Source of the DNA: DATFXM01 sp035315885
Lineage (GTDB): Bacteria; Acidobacteriota; Blastocatellia; UBA7656
DNA length: 59,650 bases
NCBI GenBank assembly: GCA_035315885.1
Contig: DATFXM010000153.1
Coordinates: 1 to 59,650 of the forward strand
Direction: 5' to 3'
The notes under the pieces were generated by a model. That model was given only the letters and a program-made list of their open reading frames with translations, was not told the origin of the DNA and did not search any database. The translations under genes and the position numbers were made by a program. Of this stretch, positions 25,968 to 35,616 are shown in pieces (position 1 is the stretch's first letter; every line of letters starts with the position of its first letter).

Positions 25968-26612
25968 ATGCAAGCTGGGATTGAGATCTTAACGGCGGCT
26001 GCCGGTGAACAGTTCGAGCGCGACTTCATGGGCGCGGGCGAAATCGTGGTCCTGCGCGAAGGGCACAGCAAAGCCCATCATCTGTTTCAGGTGAAAGGCC
26101 GAACGATCGCGCGATTGAGGTGGCGGGGACTCAGACGCGCGGTGTACGAAGCAGACGGGCAGCGCTACTTCGTTAGCGTCGGCGCGCTCGATCGAAAAAT
26201 CACGATCACCGCCGAAGACGGAAGCGAGTCGTTTCTGGTCGAACGAGCACGAGCAAATCCACATCAGGAAGAATTGCGCGCCGAAATGGCCGAAGGCGAC
26301 AACTTCTGTCTGATGCGTACTTGGGACAGCCGCTTTCGCGGGCTCTCCGCGTTCTCGGTGCACAAACAGTTCTATACATCGACCCTGCTTGTCTTTCACT
26401 TCGATACGCGAAGGCGCAGCCAAACAACAGCGCACGTAGAGGTCAAGCCGGTGATGCGGTGGGAGTCGCACTTCATTCATCGACTCCTGGCGCTGGTCGT
26501 TTGTCGAATCATCCTCGAGCGACGGCATTCGGGATCAGTGCCTCGAAGGGTCAAGGAGCCTCGCGGGTTCAGCAGCAGCGCTCGAGTCCGCGAGCGAAAA
26601 CGCATCTATTAA
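25968..26612 (+). CDS. hypothetical protein, possible LURP/tubby-like fold
   Basis: A 214-residue protein with no signal peptide that I do not recognise with confidence. The first 170 residues alternate short beta-strands (LFQVKGRTIARLRWRGL, RYFVSVGALDRKITITAED) in a pattern like LURP-one/tubby-C-type beta barrels. The segment after 165 (HFIHRLLALVVCRIILERRH) could be a single hydrophobic helix, which in tubby-like and scramblase-like folds lies at the barrel centre. The tail is strongly basic and Ser/Arg-rich. It sits between thiF and the TlpA-like gene on the same strand. The fold is a guess from pattern only. Confidence 0.45.
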   Translation: MQAGIEILTAAAGEQFERDFMGAGEIVVLREGHSKAHHLFQVKGRTIARLRWRGLRRAVYEADGQRYFVSVGALDRKITITAEDGSESFLVERARANPHQEELRAEMAEGDNFCLMRTWDSRFRGLSAFSVHKQFYTSTLLVFHFDTRRRSQTTAHVEVKPVMRWESHFIHRLLALVVCRIILERRHSGSVPRRVKEPRGFSSSARVRERKRIY

Positions 26613-26699
26613 CCCTCCACGCGAGCGGTGTTTTCGTGCTAAGCTCTGCTGTCACGCTCCGCAAGCGGCGCGTACAGTACCGTACCAGGAGAACACTCC

Positions 26700-27242
26700 A
26701 TGTCCAGCAAGAACGCACACTTCTTACCGGGAAACAGCCGCGTGTATATCGCAGCGATGGCGTTGGTCGTTGCCGTGGCTTTGTCCGGCTGCGTCGAGGA
26801 AGGGAACCGGAACATACCGGTTAACGGAACACCGCTTGTCACCGCAAATGTCAAAGACAGCCTCGAAGCGTATAAGGGGAAGATTGTGATTCTGGACTTC
26901 TGGGCAACCTGGTGCGGGCCTTGCAGAATGGAGATCCCCGGGTTTGTGACCCTGCAGGAGAAATATCGAAGCCGCGGGCTCGAGATCGTTGGTGTTTCGG
27001 TTGACCCCCTGATGCCGCACGGGAATCCGGGCGGCGCTCCCGCGGTTGCACCTTTCATGAAAGAAAACGGGATCAACTACACCATCTGGATGGTGAATAA
27101 CGCCGAGGCGTTGCGTGGCTACGATGTAAGCAGAGGTATACCGAAAACCTACATCCTGGACCGGAAGGGCAACGTTGTTCGTGAATACCTTGGCGCGCAG
27201 AACGCCTCGGTCTTCGAGAACGACATTAACAAGCTTCTGTAG
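26700..27242 (+). CDS. TlpA-like thioredoxin-fold lipoprotein
   Basis: A 180-residue periplasmic lipoprotein with a lipobox LSGC (Cys31) and a thioredoxin-fold domain carrying the active-site motif WCGPC (71-75) and the cis-proline region RGIPKTYILDRKG. The insertion EIVGVSVDPLMPHGNPGGAP is typical of the TlpA/ResA branch. It is expected to reduce disulfides on the outer face of the membrane, for instance in cytochrome c maturation; the large cytochrome cluster elsewhere in the window makes that attractive but is not proof. AGGAG lies before the ATG. Confidence 0.88.
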   Translation: MSSKNAHFLPGNSRVYIAAMALVVAVALSGCVEEGNRNIPVNGTPLVTANVKDSLEAYKGKIVILDFWATWCGPCRMEIPGFVTLQEKYRSRGLEIVGVSVDPLMPHGNPGGAPAVAPFMKENGINYTIWMVNNAEALRGYDVSRGIPKTYILDRKGNVVREYLGAQNASVFENDINKLL

Positions 27243-27334
27243 TTTCTCCCGAGCACGCCGCCACGGATGATCGTCAAGAGTCATCCACGAGCCGCGAGTT
27301 TGAACTCGAGGTTCGAACTCCTCGACTATTCCGC

Positions 27335-28228
27335 ATGAGACCCCTCACGGAGCAAGCAAATCCGAAGACCAGAGACATCGATCGACGCACGAGCCTGGAA
27401 ATCGTGCGGCTGATGAACGAAGAAGACCAGACCGTGGCGCAAGCAGTAAGCGTCGAGGTCGCAAACATCGCAGAAGCGGTTGACGCAATAGCGCACAGGC
27501 TTGCCCACGGCGGAAGGTTGTTTTACGTCGGCACCGGCACGAGCGGCAGACTGGGAGTGCTGGATGCTTCGGAATGCCCGCCGACTTTTGGAGTGTCCGC
27601 AGATCTTGTGCAGGGCGTCATTGCCGGCGGCGAAGTCGCGCTGAGACAGGCAGTGGAAGCCGCCGAGGACGATCCCGCGCAGGGCGCTCGCGATCTCGAG
27701 CAACGCGGTGTCTCCTCGCGCGATGCTGTTGTCGCGATCTCCGCGAGCGGAAACACTCCTTACACGCTCGGAGCGCTAAGGTATGCAAAGCAAGTCGGCG
27801 CGGCAGCAATCTCTCTGAGTTGCAACCCGACATCGAGCATGGCCGCGGATGCGGATATCAGCATTGCGCCGGCTGTAGGACCCGAGGTCATCGCGGGTTC
27901 ATCACGGATGAAGGCGGGCACCGCGCAGAAGATGATCCTCAACATGCTGTCTACCGGTACGATGATCAGACTTGGGTTGGTGTACAACAACCTGATGTCG
28001 AACCTTCGAGCGACAAACGAGAAGCTAAGGCGCCGGGCGCGCGAAATCCTGGCGTCCGAAACGGGCATATCGGCTGACGAGGCTTCGCGGCTTTTTCGCG
28101 AAGCAAATGAGGACCTTAAGCTCGCATTGTTGATAGCGCAGTCGGGATTGGACGCAAACGCTGCAAGAGAGCTGCTGACTACGCACAACGGATCAGTTCG
28201 CCGCGCGTTGGAGAGCTTGGGATTGTGA
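27335..28228 (+). CDS. murQ: N-acetylmuramic acid 6-phosphate etherase
   Basis: A 297-residue cytoplasmic SIS-domain enzyme that cleaves the lactyl ether of MurNAc-6-phosphate to GlcNAc-6-phosphate in peptidoglycan recycling. The SIS signature YVGTGTSGRLGVLDASECPP contains the catalytic glutamate (Glu80), and AISASGNTPYTLGAL is the second sugar-phosphate loop. The C-terminal helical domain matches the family. It is followed 39 bases downstream by nagA, which acts on its product. The TGA stop is followed at once by TTCTGAG heptamers. Confidence 0.94.
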   Translation: MRPLTEQANPKTRDIDRRTSLEIVRLMNEEDQTVAQAVSVEVANIAEAVDAIAHRLAHGGRLFYVGTGTSGRLGVLDASECPPTFGVSADLVQGVIAGGEVALRQAVEAAEDDPAQGARDLEQRGVSSRDAVVAISASGNTPYTLGALRYAKQVGAAAISLSCNPTSSMAADADISIAPAVGPEVIAGSSRMKAGTAQKMILNMLSTGTMIRLGLVYNNLMSNLRATNEKLRRRAREILASETGISADEASRLFREANEDLKLALLIAQSGLDANAARELLTTHNGSVRRALESLGL

Positions 28229-28255
28229 AGTTCTGAGTTCTGAGTTCTGAGTAGT
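28229..28255 (+). repeat. single TTCTGAG array between murQ and nagA
   Basis: AGTTCTGAGTTCTGAGTTCT and the following GAGTAG begin at the base after the murQ stop codon. Only the sense arm is present; no inverse arm precedes nagA. Confidence 0.8.
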
Positions 28256-28267
28256 GAGACAAGCCTG

Positions 28268-29539
28268 ATGACGCAACGTGTCGAGAAACAGCATTGGCAG
28301 GATACCGCGAATGACTTAATGCTTCACAACGCGCAGGTCGTGCTCGAACGCGAGCTAATGCATGGCGGAGTGCTTGTTCAACACGGACGCATAGCGTCGG
28401 TATTTTCAGAACAGGACAAACCCGCCGCAGTGCCCGGCGCTGACATCATCGATCTCGGGTATCGCTATCTCGCGCCCGGAATGCTGGACATTCATATTCA
28501 CGGCGGGGCGGGAATCGATGTTCAAGCCACCGACGAGACCGGACTGGAGAAACTCTCCGAGTATCTTCTTTCAAAAGGCGTCACAAGCTACGTCCCGACG
28601 TTTGTTCCTGCTGATGAGGATTCTTATCGCTCCTCTCTCGATGTAGTTGGCGCTTACTTCAGCGCACAACAACCTAAAGACTCGATCGCACAAGCCGGAC
28701 CCTCACCACGCGCCAGGGTTCTAGGAGTCCACTTCGAAGGACCTTTTGTGAGTCATAATCGCTGCGGTGCGTTGAAGCGGGAGTTCTTTCGAACTTTCTC
28801 CGGGATCAACGCGGAGATCGATCTCGTCGTCAAAGTCGTGGAGGCAGCAGGAGGAGCGGGCGTGAGGCTGATGACAGTTGCGCCGGAGGTTGAAGGCGGA
28901 GTGGAACTGATCCGCGCGCTGACTGCGCGAGGAGTGAGAACCTTCATTGGGCACACGCAAGCCCAGCCCGAGACCCTGGACTCGGCATTTGATGCGGGAG
29001 CGCGGCACATCACGCATTTTCCTAACGCGCTGGATCCCCTTCATCACCGCAAACCTGGGGCTGTCGCGTGGGGCCTGACTCGCCGAGACGTCAGCTTCGA
29101 CTGCATAGCCGATCTTCATCACGTAGACGCTCTCATGCTCCGCTTGATGTATCAGGCCAAAGGTTCGGATCGAATGGCTCTGATCAGTGATTCGATCATG
29201 CCCGCGGGTCTCGGCGATGGACACTACACCGTCTGGGGAGAACCCATCGCCGTTCGCAACGGAAAGACATCACTGGTAAACGCACCTTCGGATACGATCG
29301 CAGGTTCGGTGATCACCATGCTGGACGCGCTGAAGAACATCGCTGCGATGGGTGTTCCGCTTGTTGATGCAATCAAGATGTCATCGTTGACTCCGGCTCG
29401 CGCCGCAGGCGTAGACGATCTGTACGGTTCGATTCAGCAAGGCAAGATCGCAGACCTGATTGTTCTCAATGACATTCTGGATCCTTGTCTGGCGGTGTCC
29501 GCCGGTCACGTTCACGTTCTTGAAACGCCTTTCAAGTAG
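28268..29539 (+). CDS. nagA: N-acetylglucosamine-6-phosphate deacetylase
   Basis: A 423-residue amidohydrolase converting GlcNAc-6-phosphate to glucosamine-6-phosphate. The first metal motif is DIHIHGGAGIDV (His76, His78); GVHFEGPF and the later TFIGHTQAQPETLDSAFDAG, THFPNALDPLHHR and ALISDSIMPAG blocks match NagA. The start at 28268 is slightly longer than usual; an ATG at 28319 (before LHNAQVVLERE) is an alternative. With murQ it forms a recycling pair that feeds amino sugar into central metabolism. No nagB was seen. Confidence 0.93.
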   Translation: MTQRVEKQHWQDTANDLMLHNAQVVLERELMHGGVLVQHGRIASVFSEQDKPAAVPGADIIDLGYRYLAPGMLDIHIHGGAGIDVQATDETGLEKLSEYLLSKGVTSYVPTFVPADEDSYRSSLDVVGAYFSAQQPKDSIAQAGPSPRARVLGVHFEGPFVSHNRCGALKREFFRTFSGINAEIDLVVKVVEAAGGAGVRLMTVAPEVEGGVELIRALTARGVRTFIGHTQAQPETLDSAFDAGARHITHFPNALDPLHHRKPGAVAWGLTRRDVSFDCIADLHHVDALMLRLMYQAKGSDRMALISDSIMPAGLGDGHYTVWGEPIAVRNGKTSLVNAPSDTIAGSVITMLDALKNIAAMGVPLVDAIKMSSLTPARAAGVDDLYGSIQQGKIADLIVLNDILDPCLAVSAGHVHVLETPFK

Positions 29540-29952
29540 AACCGCGCGTAGCTCACTCTTCCACGGTGTCTTTAGTTTGATTGCGGGTGAAGGAGTGAGT
29601 TGCTGCAGTCCTCGCTATGCGTGGGGCAGCGACCACTTAATCAATCGCGCATAATGGGTACAGCGACCGCTGATTCATTCACTCACAAACCAATTGAGAC
29701 ACCGCGCTCTTTCCGCATCGCTTGCCCGCTGCAATCGAATGTGGTTGTATTATCTCTGTCGAAATATCTACGGAAACACCATGACCTTGCTAACAAATTC
29801 TTAACATGTCTTCAAAAAGGAACCCGAGATGCTGGGCCAGTCCAGTCCTCAAGTCTTCGAAACCCCAATTCAGCACCGGGGCGGTATAACACCTGCCCTC
29901 CTCACCATTCGGGACCAAACCAGATCGGGGACCAGGGCAACAAGGAGGTCGT
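29540..29952. other. 413-base intergenic region before the DUF2934 gene
   Basis: Shortly after nagA, CTCACTC (29552-29558) and GAGTGAG (29593-29599) form an imperfect inverted repeat, a possible weak terminator. AT-richer sequence follows around 29745-29815 and probably contains the DUF2934 promoter. No clear ORF or RNA gene was seen. Confidence 0.4.
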
Positions 29953-30201
29953 ATGCCAAAGGCAGGTAGAAAGCAAGCAAACAACGCTTCGGCGCCTGAG
30001 GAGATGGCGTCGCAAGCAACCGAGGGCTACGTTGATCAGGATGATGCCGACGAAGAGGATGTGCCGTCAATCAACATCTCTGATGGGGAAATTGCAAAGC
30101 GCGCCTATTACATCTATCTCGAAAGAGGCGGCGAGGACGGTAACGCATTCGACGACTGGATCCAGGCCGAGCACGAGCTGCGTGTCGGAAGGGAGGCCTG
30201 A
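29953..30201 (+). CDS. DUF2934 family protein
   Basis: An 82-residue acidic protein whose second half carries the DUF2934 signature (EIAKRAYYIYLERGGEDGNA followed by FDDWIQAEHEL). This family is common in Acidobacteriota and proteobacteria, and its function is unknown. The N-terminal half is Asp/Glu/Ala-rich and probably disordered. A strong Shine-Dalgarno AAGGAGG lies five bases before the ATG. A strong hairpin follows at 30245, so it is likely monocistronic. Confidence 0.8.
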   Translation: MPKAGRKQANNASAPEEMASQATEGYVDQDDADEEDVPSINISDGEIAKRAYYIYLERGGEDGNAFDDWIQAEHELRVGREA

Positions 30202-30244
30202 TCGCAAAACAGAATTCGCGTAAGCGGATTCTTCAACCGAATTA

Positions 30245-30281
30245 GCAGTGTGTGCTCGGGCCCGTTCTGGGCACACACTGC
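30245..30281 (+). terminator. eleven-pair hairpin between DUF2934 and tkt
   Basis: GCAGTGTGTGC (30245-30255) and GCACACACTGC (30271-30281) pair perfectly around a 15-base GC-rich loop. There is no T-run, so it may be a rho-dependent pause, an attenuator or part of the tkt leader. Confidence 0.6.
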
Positions 30282-30349
30282 CTACTTGCAAAGCGTGTGT
30301 AAGATCCTACTCCGCTTGTTCCGTCCACCCACGCCAAGGAGAGAACAGA

Positions 30350-32389
30350 ATGACACAGGCGATACCCTCGGATCAGCGCGCGGAAAAAAGGAAACTCGAT
30401 CAGCTCTGCATAAACACAATTCGAACGCTGGCGATGGACGCGGTCCAGCAGGCCAATTCCGGTCATCCCGGAACTCCGATGGCTCTGGCTCCGGTGGCCT
30501 TTGGGCTGTTCGACAGGTTCCTGAGGTATAACCCTTCAAACCCGGACTGGGCCAATCGCGACCGGTTCGTGCTCTCGGCGGGGCACGCATCGATGCTTTT
30601 GTACTCGGTCCTGCACGTGACCGGTTACGATCTGCCTCTCGACGAGTTGAAAAGATTTCGGCAGTGGGGCTCCAAGACGCCGGGTCACCCGGAATATGGC
30701 TTGACTCCGGGAGTTGAAACGACAACAGGACCGCTCGGCCAGGGAGTCGCCAACGCCGTAGGAATGGCCATTGCGGAGCGATGGCTCGCGGCCAGATTCA
30801 ATCGACCCGGACATGAAATAATTGACTATCGCATTTATGCGATAGCGGGCGATGGCTGCATGATGGAAGGCGTATCTCAGGAGGCGGCTTCGCTTGCGGG
30901 CCATCTGAAGCTCAGCAATCTAGTCTGGATCTACGACAACAATCACATCACTATCGAAGGCAACACGGCGCTTGCATTCAGTGACGACGTAGCATCGCGC
31001 TTCATGTCTTATCACTGGAACGTTCTGCGGGTTGGTGATGCAAACGATCTCGAGCTTCTCGAAGACGCGCTTCTGACTGCACAGCGCGAGACCGAGCGTC
31101 CGTCGTTGATTATCGTGGACAGCCACATCGCGTGGGGAGCGCCAAACAAACAGGACACGTCGGCGGCGCACGGTGAGCCGCTTGGAGAAGAAGAGATACT
31201 CCTCGCGAAGCAGCGCTACGGCTGGCCGCCGGATGCAAAGTTTCTGGTGCCTGACGAAGTCAATCAGTACCGTTCGACTTCGCTGCAAAGAGGCGCGGCA
31301 GCGGAGAGCGAGTGGAATGGCCGCTTCGAGAAATACAAAGCGGCTCATCCGGACCTCGCGGCAGAATTCGAGCTGATTCAGAAAGGCGAGCTGCCGGATG
31401 CGTGGGAATCGGGCATACCCGTTTTTTCGGCGGATGAAAAGGGGGTCGCGGGCCGCGATGCAAGCTCCAAGGTGCTCAACGCCATTGCCGCGCGCGTGCC
31501 ATGGGTGATCGGCGGTTCCGCCGATCTTGCTCCTTCGACAAAGACCAGACTTTCGGAGGGCGGAGATTTTGAGGCCGGCACTTATTCGGGAAGAAACTTT
31601 CACTTTGGGATTCGAGAACACGCGATGGGCGCGACGCTCAACGGGATGGCGCTCTCGAAGTTGAAGGTCTACGGATCGGGATTTCTGATCTTTTCCGATT
31701 ACATGCGAGCATCGATAAGACTCTCAGCACTGATTGAAGTCCCGGTCAACTACATCTTCACTCACGACTCAATAGGGGTTGGTGAGGACGGACCTACGCA
31801 TCAACCCATCGAGCAGTTGATATCGTTGCGCGCGATACCCCAGCTTCTGGTGATAAGACCGGCTGATGCCAACGAAGTTGCCGAAGCGTGGCGTGTGATG
31901 ATGAAAGAACAACATCACCCGATAGCGCTCATACTAAGCCGTCAGCCGATCCCAACTCTTGATCGGACACGCTACGCATCGGCTGCAGGCCTTCAAAAAG
32001 GTGCTTATATATTGGCGGACTCGGAAGGCACACCGCAGGTGATCTTGATGGGGACCGGTTCCGAGTTGCAATTGTGCGTGGCGGCCCACGAACAACTCAA
32101 ATCCGAAGGGGTCCGCTCTCGGGTAGTCAGCATGCCATGCTGGGAAATCTTCGAGCGACAATCAGACGAGTATCGTGAATCAGTGCTGCCTCGATCGGTT
32201 CGGGCGAGAGTGGCTGTGGAGGCCGGTTCCAGTCTGGGATGGAGACGTTTTGTTGGGCTGGACGGCGCGATAATCGCGAGACGCGATTTTGGAGCGTCAG
32301 CGCCTTTGAAGGAGCTGCTAAAACACTTCGGCTTCACGGTGGAGAAAGTAGTCGAAGAAGCTAAGAGAGTTCTGAGTTCTGAGTTCTGA
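30350..32389 (+). CDS. tkt: transketolase
   Basis: A 679-residue thiamine-diphosphate enzyme of the non-oxidative pentose phosphate pathway, moving two-carbon units between ketoses and aldoses. Visible motifs are QQANSGHPGTPMALAP, GPLGQGVANAVGMA, the ThDP/metal site AGDGCMMEGVSQEA, and IREHAMGATLNGMAL with HDSIGVGEDGPTHQP in the pyrimidine domain. The ATG at 30350 has AAGGAGAG upstream; the frame extends back to 30248 without family similarity. The last residues (VLSSEF) and the TGA stop are encoded by TTCTGAG repeat sequence. Confidence 0.96.
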   Translation: MTQAIPSDQRAEKRKLDQLCINTIRTLAMDAVQQANSGHPGTPMALAPVAFGLFDRFLRYNPSNPDWANRDRFVLSAGHASMLLYSVLHVTGYDLPLDELKRFRQWGSKTPGHPEYGLTPGVETTTGPLGQGVANAVGMAIAERWLAARFNRPGHEIIDYRIYAIAGDGCMMEGVSQEAASLAGHLKLSNLVWIYDNNHITIEGNTALAFSDDVASRFMSYHWNVLRVGDANDLELLEDALLTAQRETERPSLIIVDSHIAWGAPNKQDTSAAHGEPLGEEEILLAKQRYGWPPDAKFLVPDEVNQYRSTSLQRGAAAESEWNGRFEKYKAAHPDLAAEFELIQKGELPDAWESGIPVFSADEKGVAGRDASSKVLNAIAARVPWVIGGSADLAPSTKTRLSEGGDFEAGTYSGRNFHFGIREHAMGATLNGMALSKLKVYGSGFLIFSDYMRASIRLSALIEVPVNYIFTHDSIGVGEDGPTHQPIEQLISLRAIPQLLVIRPADANEVAEAWRVMMKEQHHPIALILSRQPIPTLDRTRYASAAGLQKGAYILADSEGTPQVILMGTGSELQLCVAAHEQLKSEGVRSRVVSMPCWEIFERQSDEYRESVLPRSVRARVAVEAGSSLGWRRFVGLDGAIIARRDFGASAPLKELLKHFGFTVEKVVEEAKRVLSSEF

Positions 32390-32465
32390 GTGCGAGTTCC
32401 GTAGTACGAGTTCCGAACGAGTTCTGACTGCTCCTCACTCCTTCCGGACTCAGAACTCAGAACTC
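32366..32465. repeat. TTCTGAG heptamer inverted repeat between tkt and tal-pgi
   Basis: The left arm (about 32366-32391) overlaps the last six codons of tkt. The right arm GGACTCAGAACTCAGAAC (about 32446-32463) ends shortly before the tal-pgi ribosome binding site. The loop contains two GAGTTCCG-type units. Confidence 0.8.
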
Positions 32466-32487
32466 TTAACTCCTAAGGGGGAGATCT

Positions 32488-35361
32488 ATGGACAAGAATC
32501 CGCTGGTTGAGTTGCAAACGCATGGACAGAGCATCTGGTACGACAACATTCGTCGGGCTCTGATCGAGACGGGGGACCTCGCCGCCAAGATCGCAAATGA
32601 CGATCTGAGAGGCGTGACATCCAACCCCGCGATATTTGAGAAAGCGATTGCAGGCAGCACCGACTATGACTCGCAGATGCGCGACCTGATCTCTGCGGGA
32701 AAGAGCGTACCCGAGATATACGAAGCTCTCGTCGTCGAAGACATCAGGAACACAGCGGATCTCTTCCGCCAAGTTTACGATCGGACCGGTGGACTGGACG
32801 GCTATGTCAGCCTGGAGGTTTCCCCAGAGCTTGCCAATGACACCGAGACGACTGTCTCTGAAGCAAAGAGATTATGGGAGTTGCTTGGTCGAAAGAATGT
32901 GATGATCAAGATTCCGGCGACGCCCGCCGGCATTCCGGCTATCGAGAAGGCGATCGCCGCCGGAGTGAACGTCAACGTCACCTTGATTTTTTCGGTGGAG
33001 ACTTACGAGGCGGTTGCCAGCGCCTACATTGCCGGCTTGGAGCAGCGGATCCGCCAGGGAGGGTCAGTCAACGACGTTCACAGCGTTGCAAGCGTGTTTG
33101 TGAGCCGCGTCGACACCGCCGTGGACAACCTGCTCGAGTTTCGAATTCGCCGGTCGGACAATGAAGCCGAGAAGAAGCGTTTGTCGGCGCTGCTCGGAAA
33201 GTCGGCAATCGCCAACGCGAAACTAATCTATGAGAAGTTCAAGAGTGTCTTTCACGGTGCAAGATTCGAGCAAGCCCGCGCCGCCGGAGCGAACGTACAG
33301 CGGCCTCTGTGGGCAAGCACCGGCACCAAAAATCCGTTATACAGAGACACCTGCTATGTCGAGGAGCTGATCGGGCCGGAGACCGTGAACACGGTGCCTC
33401 CCGCGACGTTTACCGCGTTTCGCGATCACGGCGTTGTCAGGGATAGCCTCGAGCAAAATCTCGATGAGGCGCGTAAGATCATTGAGAAACTCGCCGAGGT
33501 TGGCATCGATCTGGGACAAGTCACCCAGCAACTGCAGAAGGAAGGTGTAGCAGCTTTTGTGGAGTCGTTCCGCGCGTTGAATGACAGCATCCTGTCGAAA
33601 CAGGCGGCAATCACCAGCGGCATTCTCGAGCGGCAGGCCGGTCATCTCGGGCAGTACGGCGAAGACGCCAAAGCGGCTCTCAAACGAGCGGACAGCGAGC
33701 AGTGGATTCGCAGGATCTGGAAAAAGGATCCTACTCTCTGGAAGAACGACGAAGCCCACCAGAAGATAATTCGAAACGCGCTTGGTTGGGTGACCGTGGT
33801 GGATCAGCTTGTAGAGCACGCCGAGGAGCTCTCGGCATTCAGCGAGCGTGTGCGGTCGGACGGATTCACGCACGCGATGTTGCTGGGCATGGGCGGGAGC
33901 AGTCTGTGCCCGGAAGTCTTCAGGCGCACGTTTGGCCGCAGGACAGGTTTTCCGGAGCTGCACGTTCTGGACAGCACGGTTCCCGCAACGGTGAAGGCAT
34001 TCGAGGAGAGAGTCGACCTTCCGCGCACGCTGTTCATTGTCGCGAGCAAATCGGGAACGACCACCGAGCCGTTGATGTTTTACAGGTATTTCTTCAATCG
34101 CATGCGCGAGATCAAAGGAGACCGCGCGGGTGAGAACTTCGTCGCAGTAACTGATCCCGGGACTCTGATGGAAAAGATGGCTACCGATGACCGCTTTCGA
34201 AGAATTTTTCTGAACCCTCCGGACATCGGCGGCCGCTACTCTGCGTTGTCATTTTTCGGGATGGTGCCTGCCTCCCTGCAGGGCTTCGATTTCAAAGCGC
34301 TGCTGGATCGTGCGCAGCGCGCGACCCACGCGTGCGCGCCTCCTGTGCCGGCCGCTGACAACCCGGGTGCGCGACTCGGAGCAGTGCTGGGAGTACTGGC
34401 GAATGCGGGTCGAGACAAGCTCACGCTATCGATGTCTCGTGAGATTGAGTCCGTTGGACTTTGGATCGAACAACTGATCGCCGAGAGCACCGGGAAGGAA
34501 GGCAAAGGAATAATACCGGTTGCCGGCGAGAAGCTTGGTCCTCCGGCGGTATACGGTCGTGACCGGTTGTTCGTTCACATCAGCGTGGGCGACCCCGATA
34601 GCGATTCGGAGGCGAAGCTTCGCGCCCTGGAGGCAGCGGGACACCCTGTCGTTCTGCTTCGACTAAACGATCCGCTCGACCTAGGAGAGCAGTTCTACAT
34701 CTGGGAAATTGCTACTGCGGTCGCGGGCTCGATCATCGGGATAGATTCGTTTGACCAGCCCAACGTGCAGGAGAGCAAGGACAACACAAAAAGTCTGCTC
34801 GAGGTTTACAAGACGACTGGTTCTCTACCCGCACAGGAAAAGGCTACTGAAGGCCGCGGTCTGACTGTGTACTGCGAACCGGATACACGAGCGGAGCTGG
34901 GCGAGGGAGCCGGCATTGAGGAGTTCATCGCGGCGCATTTTAAGCGATCGAGCGGCGGCGATTACGTCGCGCTTCTTGACTACATCCAGGAAACAGATGA
35001 GCACGAGCAGTTGATCCAGAAGATAAGACATCACCTTCGAGATGCGCTGCGAGTCGCGACCACCACCGGCTATGGGCCGCGTTTCCTTCATTCAACTGGT
35101 CAGCTGCACAAAGGCGGTCCTGCGAGTGGTATTTTTGTTCAGGTGACGGCTGATGATAAAGTAGATGTCCCGCTTCCGGGTGAGCCATTCACATTTGGCG
35201 TCCTGAAGCAGGCGCAGGCGCTGGGGGACTTTCAGTCGCTTGCGAGCAGAAAGAGGAGAGCGATCAGGGTGCATCTCGGGAAGGATCTCCGAAGTGGATT
35301 GGAGACCTTATTGGAGATTGTTCAGGAGTCGCTACCGATCGCACATGGTCAGACCGGATGA
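32488..35361 (+). CDS. bifunctional transaldolase / phosphoglucose isomerase
   Basis: A 957-residue fusion. Residues 1 to about 370 are a transaldolase (TSNPAIFEKAIAGS near 44-57, Schiff-base lysine Lys141 in VMIKIPATPAG, then NVNVTLIFSVETY). The rest is a glucose-6-phosphate isomerase (LLGMGGSSLCPEVFRRTFG, then FIVASKSGTTTEPL). This is a known fusion family linking the pentose phosphate pathway to fructose-6-phosphate. GGGGGAG lies before the ATG. Position between tkt and the oxidative-branch genes fits. Both active-site regions look intact. Confidence 0.94.
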   Translation: MDKNPLVELQTHGQSIWYDNIRRALIETGDLAAKIANDDLRGVTSNPAIFEKAIAGSTDYDSQMRDLISAGKSVPEIYEALVVEDIRNTADLFRQVYDRTGGLDGYVSLEVSPELANDTETTVSEAKRLWELLGRKNVMIKIPATPAGIPAIEKAIAAGVNVNVTLIFSVETYEAVASAYIAGLEQRIRQGGSVNDVHSVASVFVSRVDTAVDNLLEFRIRRSDNEAEKKRLSALLGKSAIANAKLIYEKFKSVFHGARFEQARAAGANVQRPLWASTGTKNPLYRDTCYVEELIGPETVNTVPPATFTAFRDHGVVRDSLEQNLDEARKIIEKLAEVGIDLGQVTQQLQKEGVAAFVESFRALNDSILSKQAAITSGILERQAGHLGQYGEDAKAALKRADSEQWIRRIWKKDPTLWKNDEAHQKIIRNALGWVTVVDQLVEHAEELSAFSERVRSDGFTHAMLLGMGGSSLCPEVFRRTFGRRTGFPELHVLDSTVPATVKAFEERVDLPRTLFIVASKSGTTTEPLMFYRYFFNRMREIKGDRAGENFVAVTDPGTLMEKMATDDRFRRIFLNPPDIGGRYSALSFFGMVPASLQGFDFKALLDRAQRATHACAPPVPAADNPGARLGAVLGVLANAGRDKLTLSMSREIESVGLWIEQLIAESTGKEGKGIIPVAGEKLGPPAVYGRDRLFVHISVGDPDSDSEAKLRALEAAGHPVVLLRLNDPLDLGEQFYIWEIATAVAGSIIGIDSFDQPNVQESKDNTKSLLEVYKTTGSLPAQEKATEGRGLTVYCEPDTRAELGEGAGIEEFIAAHFKRSSGGDYVALLDYIQETDEHEQLIQKIRHHLRDALRVATTTGYGPRFLHSTGQLHKGGPASGIFVQVTADDKVDVPLPGEPFTFGVLKQAQALGDFQSLASRKRRAIRVHLGKDLRSGLETLLEIVQESLPIAHGQTG

Positions 35362-35616
35362 ATTGAGATTCAGTATTGAATCAAGTCTTATCGTTTCAGA
35401 TAGAGGTCAGCTCCAGCGGTTTCTAATCTGAAGTCCCAAACGCGATCTGTGGGAGCCTCACCCCGGGTGTTACGCCTGCGTGGCGCTAGTCATCTCTCCC
35501 GATCCCTCCCAGGCAGCATACGCGGTAAGTGTACGTTTATAGGACAGGCTAGGGCAAAAAGTGCATACCCTGAGCAGTTCCACCTATAGGTGCTAGGATT
35601 ATTCGGCAGGTTTAGG

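Noticed and set aside
35380..35580. Possible tRNA or structured RNA after tal-pgi
   Set aside because: Short local stems are present but no cloverleaf or T-loop sequence could be drawn.
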